12,696 bases of DNA, taken from the NCBI GenBank assembly GCA_016790385.1, contig JAEUNV010000045.1:1-12696 (forward strand). Direction: 5' to 3'. Positions within the stretch are counted from its first letter, which is position 1; each line of letters begins with the position of its first letter. Positions 6,509-12,696 of the stretch are shown here, piece after piece. The position numbers were made by a program, and so were the translations under genes. The stretch comes from Zoogloea sp. GTDB lineage: Bacteria > Pseudomonadota > Gammaproteobacteria > Burkholderiales > Rhodocyclaceae. A model generated the notes under the pieces. The model ran no database searches and was not told where the DNA came from. It saw only the letters and a program-made list of their open reading frames with translations.

Positions 6509-8217
6509 GCGGAAACCTGCATCACCATCAGCCCATTGGTCAGACACTCATTGCCCTGGGGCTGATCAGTAGCGACCAACTCCACATTGCCCTGCGCGAA
6601 CAGACACGAACCCGGGAGATCATCGGCCGACAACTCGTGCGCCTGGGCTTTCTCTCCGAAGCCACGCTTCGCGACGCCCTCGCCCACAGCCTGGATCAGA
6701 CCTGTGCCGATCTCACCGGCCTGCTACCCGACGCGGAGGCCCTTGCCCTGATACCCCGCCAGGCGGCACGCCGCCTCGGCCTGATCCCTCTCAGCTACGA
6801 CTCGCAGCAACGTCATCTGGTCGCCGCCTCAAGCAACACCCGGGATATCGTCGCTCAGGATCAGCTTCGCAGTCTGCTGCCCAGCGGGGCCACCATCGAA
6901 CTGCGTCTGGCCGGCGACTCGGAGATCGCCTGCGCCATCGACATGCTGTATGGGCACGAACTGTCCATCGATGGAATCCTCCATGAGATCGAAACCGGCG
7001 AGACGGACATCACCAGTCTGGCCAGCCGGGGCGACACCTACGCTCAACCCGTTGTGCGCCTGATCGACGCCCTGCTCGCCGATGCCGTCAAGCGTGGCGC
7101 CTCCGATCTGCACTTCGAACCCGAAGCCGCCTTTCTGCGTATCCGCTATCGCATCGATGGCCTGCTGCGCCAGATCCGCGCTTTGCACAAATCCTATTGG
7201 CCCGCCATGGCGGTGCGCATCAAAGTCATGGCCGGGCTCAACATCGCCGAAACCCGCGCCCCCCAGGACGGCCGGATTTCCCTCAGCGTGAGCGGCCGGC
7301 CGGTGGATTTTCGGGTGTCAACCCAGCCCACCATCCATGGCGAGAACATCGTGTTGCGGGTGCTGGACCGTCAGAAAGGCATCGTCGGTCTGAATGAACT
7401 CGGGCTCAGCAACGCCCGCCTTGATCTCTTGAAACTGATGATCGCGCGCCCGGAAGGGCTGATTCTCGTCACCGGCCCCACCGGCAGCGGCAAGACCACC
7501 ACCCTGTATTCCATCCTCGGGCATATCAACGCCGAGGGCATCAACATCATGACCCTTGAAGACCCGGTGGAATACCCGATGGCGCAGATCCGCCAGACAG
7601 CCGTCTCCGACGCCGCCCGGCTCGACTTCGCCAACGGTGTGAGGGCCATGCTGCGCCAGGACCCCGACGTCATCCTGGTCGGCGAGATCCGCGACGGCGA
7701 CACCGCGCGCATGGCCTTTCAGGCCGCGATGACCGGCCATCAGGTTTACTCGACCCTGCACACCAGTTCCGCCATCGGCGCCATCCCGCGCCTGCTCGAC
7801 TTGGGGATAGTGCCCGACATCCTGGCCGGCAACCTGATCGGTATCGTGGCCCAGCGTCTGGTCCGTCGCCTGTGCATTCACTGTCGGGAGCCCTATCCTG
7901 CCGCCGACTACGAAATGCGCTTGCTCGGCTGTGCCACCGATGACGCCCGCCCCACCTTGTTCCGCGCGAAGGGATGCCCCCACTGCGAACACCAGGGCTA
8001 TCAGGGGCGCATGGCCATCATGGAACTCCTGCGCATGGACCCGGACCTCGACGACCTGATAGCCCGTCGTGCCACGGCACGCGAGTTCCATCGCGCAGCG
8101 GCCTCCAGGGGCTTCACCCGGCTGGCGGACGACGGCGCCCGGCGGGTTCTGGAAGGCAGCACTTCCCTCGAAGAACTCGCTCGGGTTGTCGACCTGACCG
8201 AACGCCTCAACCCATGA
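6505..8217 (+). CDS. mshE: Pilus assembly ATPase MshE (GspE/PilB family)
   Basis: Hexameric cytoplasmic ATPase that powers polymerisation of the pilus or pseudopilus. 570 residues. The N-terminus holds two tandem 24-residue MshEN motifs (residues 10-33 and 39-62) with a five-residue spacer, the fold that binds c-di-GMP in Vibrio MshE. The consensus first Arg is Pro10 and Ile39 here, and the final Gln of the second motif is Ser62. A second N-terminal domain follows to about 150. The ATPase core shows Walker A GPTGSGKT (324-331, Lys330), the Asp box TLEDPVEY (350-357), Walker B DPDVILVGEIRDGDTA (386-401), the His box MTGHQVYSTLHT (409-420), and the tetracysteine zinc site C457xxC460 ... C491xxC494. 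All catalytic motifs are intact. The start overlaps the upstream stop (ATGA) and the stop overlaps mshG the same way. It is the only motor ATPase here; no PilT-like retraction gene is present. Confidence 0.95.
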   Translation: MSGNLHHHQPIGQTLIALGLISSDQLHIALREQTRTREIIGRQLVRLGFLSEATLRDALAHSLDQTCADLTGLLPDAEALALIPRQAARRLGLIPLSYDSQQRHLVAASSNTRDIVAQDQLRSLLPSGATIELRLAGDSEIACAIDMLYGHELSIDGILHEIETGETDITSLASRGDTYAQPVVRLIDALLADAVKRGASDLHFEPEAAFLRIRYRIDGLLRQIRALHKSYWPAMAVRIKVMAGLNIAETRAPQDGRISLSVSGRPVDFRVSTQPTIHGENIVLRVLDRQKGIVGLNELGLSNARLDLLKLMIARPEGLILVTGPTGSGKTTTLYSILGHINAEGINIMTLEDPVEYPMAQIRQTAVSDAARLDFANGVRAMLRQDPDVILVGEIRDGDTARMAFQAAMTGHQVYSTLHTSSAIGAIPRLLDLGIVPDILAGNLIGIVAQRLVRRLCIHCREPYPAADYEMRLLGCATDDARPTLFRAKGCPHCEHQGYQGRMAIMELLRMDPDLDDLIARRATAREFHRAAASRGFTRLADDGARRVLEGSTSLEELARVVDLTERLNP

Positions 8218-9416
8218 GCGACTTCAGCTATCGAGCAATGAACGCCCGCGGCCACATCGTGCGCGGCCAGATGGATGCCGCCAATCTGGCCGATCTCGAA
8301 CTGCGCCTGCACCGGCTTGGGCTGGATCTGGTTAATGGTACGCCAGTGCGGACATTGAACTGGCGCCCCGAGCGCAGGGTCAGCCGGCGCGAGCTGATCA
8401 ATTTCTGCTTTCACCTGGAGCAGTTCCTGCGGGCTGGAGTCCCCATCATCGACAGCCTGGCCGACCTGCGCGATACGCTTCATCGCGCGCGCTTCCGGCA
8501 GGTCGTCGGCGACATCGTCGAGGCCATCGAGGGCGGGCTCAGCCTGTCGCAGGCGCTCCAGCGTCATCCGGGCGTTTTCAACGGCGTCTTCAGCAGCCTG
8601 GTTCGGGCCGGCGAGCACACCGGACGACTACCCGAAGTCCTGCATGCCCTTACCGACGCTCTCAAGCGCGACGATGAGCTGGCCGCCTACGCCATGCGCA
8701 TCGCCATCTACCCGGCAATCGTTGCTCTCGTTATCACCGCGGCCATGGCGGTGGCGCTGATCCACGTTGTCCCGGAGCTTGCCCGTCTGTTCCAGAGCGC
8801 GGGGCAGGCTCTGCCCTGGCAGACCCGCGGCCTAATCGCCCTGTCCGCTTTTGTGATCGAGCATGGCGGGCTGTTACTGGCCGGGGGCCTTGCCAGCGTG
8901 GCGCTGGCACACCATGCCATTTCCACGCGCCCGGCGGCAAGGCTGCGCTTTGATGCCGCCCTGCTCCGTCTCCCCATCCTCGGCGCCGTCCGACGCAAGA
9001 TCATTCTGGCCCGCTTCACCGGCCTTTTCGCAATGATGTACGCCTCGGGCATCACCGTTATCGAAGCGCTCCAGGCTGCGGAGGACGTGGTCGGCAACAG
9101 CGCGCTGCGCCTGGGGCTGCAAAAGGTCGGGCAGGACATCACCCATGGCAGCAAAGTGTCCGACGCCTTTCGCTCTGTCGACCTTTTTCCGCCATTGGTC
9201 ACCCGCATGCTGCGGGTTGGGGAAAGCACCGGAGCGCTCGACACCGCCCTTGCCAACGTCAGCTACTTCTACGACCGTGACGTGAGGGAAGCCATCGAGA
9301 GGCTGCAGGCCAGCATCGAACCCACCCTCACCCTGCTCCTGGGCGGACTGCTTCTCGCGGTGATGGGCGCCATCATGATGCCGGTCTACGACATCATCAC
9401 CCGGATGAAATTCTGA
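8214..9416 (+). CDS. mshG: Inner-membrane platform protein MshG (GspF/PilC family)
   Basis: Polytopic inner-membrane protein that sits on the assembly ATPase and is thought to turn under ATP hydrolysis to add pilin subunits. 400 residues from the ATG at 8214; the frame is open further upstream inside mshE, but this start gives the ATGA overlap and the family N-terminus MSDFSYRAMNARGHIVRGQM (compare F.Y.A.D..G....G in GspF). It has two T2SSF domains, about 62-185 and 264-386, each with the hallmark GExTG turn (RAGEHTGRLPEVL at 131-143; RVGESTGALDTAL at 334-346). Membrane segments lie at about 163-185, 217-235 and 372-393. No clear Shine-Dalgarno is seen, so translation probably depends on coupling to mshE. 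The next gene starts 2 bp after the stop. Confidence 0.94.
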   Translation: MSDFSYRAMNARGHIVRGQMDAANLADLELRLHRLGLDLVNGTPVRTLNWRPERRVSRRELINFCFHLEQFLRAGVPIIDSLADLRDTLHRARFRQVVGDIVEAIEGGLSLSQALQRHPGVFNGVFSSLVRAGEHTGRLPEVLHALTDALKRDDELAAYAMRIAIYPAIVALVITAAMAVALIHVVPELARLFQSAGQALPWQTRGLIALSAFVIEHGGLLLAGGLASVALAHHAISTRPAARLRFDAALLRLPILGAVRRKIILARFTGLFAMMYASGITVIEALQAAEDVVGNSALRLGLQKVGQDITHGSKVSDAFRSVDLFPPLVTRMLRVGESTGALDTALANVSYFYDRDVREAIERLQASIEPTLTLLLGGLLLAVMGAIMMPVYDIITRMKF

Positions 9417-9418
9417 GC

Positions 9419-10936
9419 ATGCGCCGAAAGTACATCCTCCATCTCGCGCCCTCTTGCCTGACCGCATTCTCCGTAGGGCGCGACGGCATCACCGCCCAAA
9501 GCGCCTTTCCACTCTCCACTGAGGCGTACCCGGCCTTCGAGGCCTTCCTCTCCGGGCTCGCCCCCGCCACCCGGGTCACGCTGCTCATAGACCTGCCGGA
9601 GGAAGCTCACCATATCGAGGCCCTCCCTTTCGTCAGAGGGCGTGACCGGCAAGCCCTGCTGGCCCGCCGCCAGGACCACCTGTTCGGCGACACCCCCTTT
9701 CGGAGCCAGCTGTCCCTGGGCCGGGAAAGCAGCGGTCGCCGTGACGAAAGAATCCTGTTCGCAGCCTTCACGCGACCCGCCATGATTCAGCCATGGCTGG
9801 AGCGGATCATCGCATCTCCCTGCATCCTCGACGGGATGACCAGCACGTCCTTCCTGTCCCAGGCCCTGGCCATTCCCCTGCAACCCGCCACACACCCCTT
9901 TCTGTTCGCCCACCTGACGCCAGCGGGGCTCCGGGTTTCGTGCTTCGAACACGGCCAATTGCGGTTCAGCCGCCTCACCGTCAGTCCCACGCGGCAGCCG
10001 GAATCCGACCCCAACTTCCTGCGTGAGGAGATCCGCCGCAGCTTCGACTACCTGGTCAGCCAGCGTGTACTCCCCCACGACCAAGCTACCGACGTGCGCG
10101 CCCTGGTGGCGGACGAGGCAAGCCGCGATGCCCTGAAAGCCGCCTTCTCCACCCAAGCAAATCAGTCGCTCCAGCCCGTTCTCATGGCGGAGGCCGGTGC
10201 AGCCCTTGGGCTAACGCTCCCGCCCGGAAACGCCGACAGCCTGCCCTTGCTCCTCCATGTCTTGGCCACCCGTCGGCCTCCATTACCCCAGTTCGCCCCG
10301 GCGGAAGCCCTTTCCGGGCAGCGCCTGCAACGCCTTGGAATCATCGCAAAAGCGCTTGCAGCAGCGGTCTTTCTTGCCTGCCTCGGATCAGCAAGCCTGA
10401 CCCTGTTCGAGGCCCGCGGCCAGCGCAAGCTGGCTGAAGCCAGCCTACGCCAGGCCGCTGCCACGGAAGTCCATCTGGCGGATGTCCTGGCAGAAACGCC
10501 CGCGCTGCCCTTGCCACTGGCTCATCTGCAAGACACCGTGGACAGCCTTCAAGCCCTGGCCGCCAGCGCCAGGGGGCCCGAACCCGCCCTGCGCCAACTC
10601 GCTGCGGCACTTACGCCGGTGAATGGATTCAGACTTCAGGAAGTCGAATGGAGCATCACGCCAGTCATCCCTGAACCACCCGAAACGCCGGCAGGCATCC
10701 AAACCCTGCGAGTCCGCTTCGATCTCCCGGCGGGAATCGATCGCACGAGAGAGCGGGTGGATCAGGCCCGTTCCCTTCTGGCCGCCCTCGGCGCAGTGCC
10801 GGGAGCTCGGATCGAAATCCTGCGCCAACCACCCGAAACCTCCGGCTCCGAGCCCCTGCGCGTGTCGGAATCACTGCCGGGCGACTCGATACCCCAGCTC
10901 GAAGTCCGCCTCAAACTGCCGCTGAGCCCACCATGA
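9419..10936 (+). CDS. MshI-like bitopic assembly protein (PilM + PilN type, GspL-like layout)
   Basis: Predicted inner-membrane assembly-platform protein. 505 residues in three parts. A cytoplasmic region of about 300 residues resembles the actin-like PilM/GspL/MshI fold (ILHLAPSCLTAFSVGRDGIT, VTLLIDLPEEAHHIEALPFV, HLTPAGLRVSCFEHGQLRFS, EEIRRSFDYLVSQR, MAEAGAALGLTL). One membrane helix lies at about 305-329. A periplasmic region follows with an Ala-rich helical stretch (about 335-398) and a PilN-like alpha/beta segment (about 400-500, GFRLQEVEWSITPV ... LRVRFDLPAGIDRTRERVDQ). The order equals a PilM-PilN fusion, as in GspL. I recognise no ATP-binding signature with certainty. Its place between mshG and a PilO-like gene supports an MshI role; Vibrio mshI lies upstream of mshL instead. 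The stop overlaps the next start as ATGA. Confidence 0.75.
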   Translation: MRRKYILHLAPSCLTAFSVGRDGITAQSAFPLSTEAYPAFEAFLSGLAPATRVTLLIDLPEEAHHIEALPFVRGRDRQALLARRQDHLFGDTPFRSQLSLGRESSGRRDERILFAAFTRPAMIQPWLERIIASPCILDGMTSTSFLSQALAIPLQPATHPFLFAHLTPAGLRVSCFEHGQLRFSRLTVSPTRQPESDPNFLREEIRRSFDYLVSQRVLPHDQATDVRALVADEASRDALKAAFSTQANQSLQPVLMAEAGAALGLTLPPGNADSLPLLLHVLATRRPPLPQFAPAEALSGQRLQRLGIIAKALAAAVFLACLGSASLTLFEARGQRKLAEASLRQAAATEVHLADVLAETPALPLPLAHLQDTVDSLQALAASARGPEPALRQLAAALTPVNGFRLQEVEWSITPVIPEPPETPAGIQTLRVRFDLPAGIDRTRERVDQARSLLAALGAVPGARIEILRQPPETSGSEPLRVSESLPGDSIPQLEVRLKLPLSPP

Positions 10937-11565
10937 CGCCCCTCGTCCGCCCCTATCTTCGGCTGCGCATCCCTGTCGTGGTCAGCATCCTGCTGCTGGC
11001 CGGCAGCATCGCCGTGGTGGCAGGCAGCCGCCATCTGCTTGCCACCGCAGAAGGCAGGGCGCGCTCCGCAGCGCAGACCCTGGCCGACGTCCAACGCCGG
11101 CTCGCCGACGCCGAGCATACGGCCCGGCAGAGTCGCGTAGCGCTGGTCCGTCTTGCGCAAATACGCACCGCCGGCCTGGACCGTCCGATTGATCGGGTAC
11201 GCTGGGTTGAGCAGATCGAGGCGCTGCGCAAGTCAATGTCCATCGCTCAGCTCGATTACGAAATCGGTCCGGAACACCCCCACGAGCGGCTGGCCTCCTC
11301 AGCCGACGTGCCGTCCTACCTGCTTGCCAGCACCTTGCACCTGCGGGCAGGCCTACCCCATGAAGATGCGTTCCTGACCCTCATCCAGCAGCTCCGTCAG
11401 GCAGGCCCAGCCCTTCAGCCCAAGCGCTGCCAGCTTTCGCGGCAAATGGACAGCGCGGAAAAGGAAAGCCTCCTGGTGCAATGCGAGCTGGACTGGCTCC
11501 ATGCGCGCATTGCACCCCACGATGCGGCACACGGGCAGGTCGCCCTCCAAGCTGTTCAGCGATGA
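10933..11565 (+). CDS. MshJ-like (PilO/GspM-type) inner-membrane protein
   Basis: Predicted bitopic protein of the alignment subcomplex, partner of the MshI-like protein just upstream. 210 residues: a short cytoplasmic start, one membrane helix at about 13-31 (IPVVVSILLLAGSIAVVAG), an Ala/Arg/Gln-rich coiled-coil-like helix at about 35-75, then a small periplasmic domain with PilO/GspM-like alternation (LDRPIDRVRWVEQIEAL, MSIAQLDYEI, LLASTLHLRAGLPHEDAFLTL). Two cysteines, Cys166 (PKRCQLSR) and Cys184 (LVQCELDWL), sit in the periplasmic end and could form a disulfide. The start overlaps the upstream stop by four bases and no Shine-Dalgarno is visible, so expression is probably coupled. Last gene of the operon. 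The family is assigned by layout and context; sequence alone is weak. Confidence 0.7.
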   Translation: MTPLVRPYLRLRIPVVVSILLLAGSIAVVAGSRHLLATAEGRARSAAQTLADVQRRLADAEHTARQSRVALVRLAQIRTAGLDRPIDRVRWVEQIEALRKSMSIAQLDYEIGPEHPHERLASSADVPSYLLASTLHLRAGLPHEDAFLTLIQQLRQAGPALQPKRCQLSRQMDSAEKESLLVQCELDWLHARIAPHDAAHGQVALQAVQR

Positions 11566-11629
11566 GCCATAGCGCCTTACCGCGCATGACATCAATAGGC
11601 CCGATTCACCATGGAAGTGCAAAATGCAA

Positions 11630-11654
11630 GAAGGCGCCCGTTGCAGGCGCCTTC
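11630..11654. terminator. Hairpin between convergent msh operon and argJ
   Basis: GAAGGCGCC (11630-11638) and GGCGCCTTC (11646-11654) form a perfect 9-bp stem with a seven-base loop. It lies 65 bases after the last msh gene and 29 bases past the argJ stop. On the plus strand no T-run follows. On the minus strand the stem is followed by a TTGCATTTT-like stretch, so it is a better, though imperfect, terminator for argJ. Its central position suggests it serves both transcripts. Confidence 0.6.
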
Positions 11655-11682
11655 AGATCGGACAGACCTATCAAGGGCTGTG

Positions 11683-12696
11683 TCAGGAGCGGTAATCGGC
11701 GTTGATCTTCACGTAATCGTAGGAAAAATCGCAGGACCATAGCGTGGATGCCACGTCCCCCCGTGCGAGGTCCACCCGCACGGTGATCTCCGCCTCCTTC
11801 ATTACGCGGGCCCCCGCCTCTTCCCGATAGGACTCGGCACGCCCCCCGTTTTCGGCCACCAGCACTTCTTCGGCGGAACTCCCCAACCACACCCGCAGCC
11901 GCGAGACGTCCAGATCATCGATTCCCGCGTAGCCGATGGCCGCCAGGATACGTCCGAGGTTGGGGTCGGAGGCAAAGAACGCCGTCTTGACCAGGGGCGA
12001 ATGGCCGATGGCATAGCCGACCTTGCGACATTCCTCGCGGCTTCTGCCGCCTTCGATCCGCAGTGTGATGAACTTGGTGGCCCCCTCACCATCCCGGACG
12101 ATGGCCTGGGCGAGCCAGATGGAAAGGTCCAGCACGGCCGCACGGAAGGCTGCGTAATCGGCGGAACGGGAATCACTTAGGGTCGGATTGCCCGCCTGAC
12201 CGGTGGCCATCAGAATGAAGCTGTCGTTGGTGGAGGTATCACCATCGACGGTGATGCTGTTGAAGGACGCATCGGCCGCCTCCTTGACCAGAGCATCCAG
12301 CAGCGGCTGCGCCACGTCGGCATCCGTCGCGAGGAAACCGAGCATGGTGGCCATGTTGGGCTTGATCATGCCGGCCCCCTTGGACATACCGGTCAGGGTC
12401 ACGGTCTTGCCCCCGATGCTCACCTGACGGGACGCGGCCTTGGGCACCGTATCGGTGGTCATGATGCCATGGCAGGCCTCGTACCAGCCGTCAGACTTCA
12501 GCGCAGCCTGGGCACCGGGAAGCCCCGCAACCAGTTTGTCCACGGGCAGCGGCTCAAGAATCACCCCCGTCGAAAACGGCAAGACCTGATTCGCCTGAAC
12601 GCCCAGCAAAGCCGCGACAGCCTCACAACTCGCACGCGCCGTGGCGAGGCCCTGCTCGCCCGTACCGGCGTTTGCGACACCGGTATTGATAACCAG
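11683..12696 (-). CDS. argJ: Bifunctional ornithine acetyltransferase / N-acetylglutamate synthase ArgJ, C-terminal part (cut by right edge)
   Basis: Arginine biosynthesis enzyme. It transfers the acetyl group from N-acetylornithine to glutamate and, in bifunctional forms, can also acetylate glutamate from acetyl-CoA; cytoplasmic. 337 residues are visible. The frame stays open to the right edge, beginning [17 protein letters not shown], so about 70 N-terminal residues are missing against the usual length near 405-410. The self-cleavage site is present in [20 protein letters not shown]: the Thr after Met-Ala is the nucleophile that starts the beta chain. Other family motifs: [47 protein letters not shown], and the C-terminal [18 protein letters not shown]. 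Whether it is mono- or bifunctional cannot be read from this part. Convergent with the pilus operon and functionally unrelated to it. Confidence 0.97.
   Translation of the reverse strand: MVINTGVANAGTGEQGLATARASCEAVAALLGVQANQVLPFSTGVILEPLPVDKLVAGLPGAQAALKSDGWYEACHGIMTTDTVPKAASRQVSIGGKTVTLTGMSKGAGMIKPNMATMLGFLATDADVAQPLLDALVKEAADASFNSITVDGDTSTNDSFILMATGQAGNPTLSDSRSADYAAFRAAVLDLSIWLAQAIVRDGEGATKFITLRIEGGRSREECRKVGYAIGHSPLVKTAFFASDPNLGRILAAIGYAGIDDLDVSRLRVWLGSSAEEVLVAENGGRAESYREEAGARVMKEAEITVRVDLARGDVASTLWSCDFSYDYVKINADYRS

Noticed and set aside
3522..11565. Calling the cluster a type II secretion system
   Set aside because: No GspC, pseudopilins G-K or prepilin peptidase; the MshEN-bearing ATPase, lipoprotein MshL-like secretin and TPR protein fit MSHA-type pilus genes better.

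Overview
The window is GC-rich, densely coded, and looks like the chromosome of a betaproteobacterium. Rhodocyclales-type (Thauera/Azoarcus/Zoogloea relatives) is my best guess, based on the acs/DUF485/actP block plus an MSHA-like pilus block beside argJ; this is inferred from protein character and no search was run. I see no tRNA, rRNA, CRISPR array, insertion sequence or phage gene.

Left part (1-3176, all minus strand): an acetate-use module. acs (3176-1218) encodes acetyl-CoA synthetase. Downstream on the same strand lie a small DUF485 membrane protein (yjcH, 831-523) and the start of the acetate/solute:Na+ symporter actP (523 to beyond the left edge). The order acs-yjcH-actP is that of the E. 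coli operon, but here acs is separated from yjcH by 386 bp holding a strong intrinsic terminator (1047-1075). yjcH and actP overlap by one base (TGATG).

Middle part (3177-3521): a 345-bp divergent intergenic region. It carries the acs 5' region, with a pair of 9-bp direct repeats spaced 11 bp, and an AT-rich promoter-like patch immediately before the pilus operon.

Main part (3522-11565, all plus strand): six tightly packed genes for an MSHA-type type IV pilus or type II-like assembly machine. They are a lipoprotein secretin (mshL), a bitopic TPR protein (mshN-like), an assembly ATPase with an N-terminal MshEN c-di-GMP-type domain (mshE), the inner-membrane platform (mshG), a bitopic PilM/PilN-like protein (mshI-like) and a PilO/GspM-like protein (mshJ-like). 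Four junctions are ATGA overlaps and one is a 2-bp gap, so the block probably forms one translationally coupled operon. Predicted roles: MshE hydrolyses ATP, MshG is the platform it drives, MshI and MshJ form the inner-membrane alignment complex, MshN links towards the periplasm or secretin, and MshL is the outer-membrane pore. No pilin, minor pilin, prepilin peptidase, retraction ATPase, MshK or MshM-type ATPase lies in the window, so the fibre subunits must be encoded elsewhere.

Right end (11683-12696, minus strand): the C-terminal five-sixths of argJ (bifunctional ornithine acetyltransferase / N-acetylglutamate synthase), convergent with the pilus operon, with a hairpin between the two gene ends.

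I found no clearly undescribed system. The points most worth a second look are the degenerate MshEN motifs in the ATPase, the pilin-less and reordered msh cluster, the GspB-like N-terminus of the TPR protein, and the mshL start, which lacks a Shine-Dalgarno and sits almost on top of its putative promoter.
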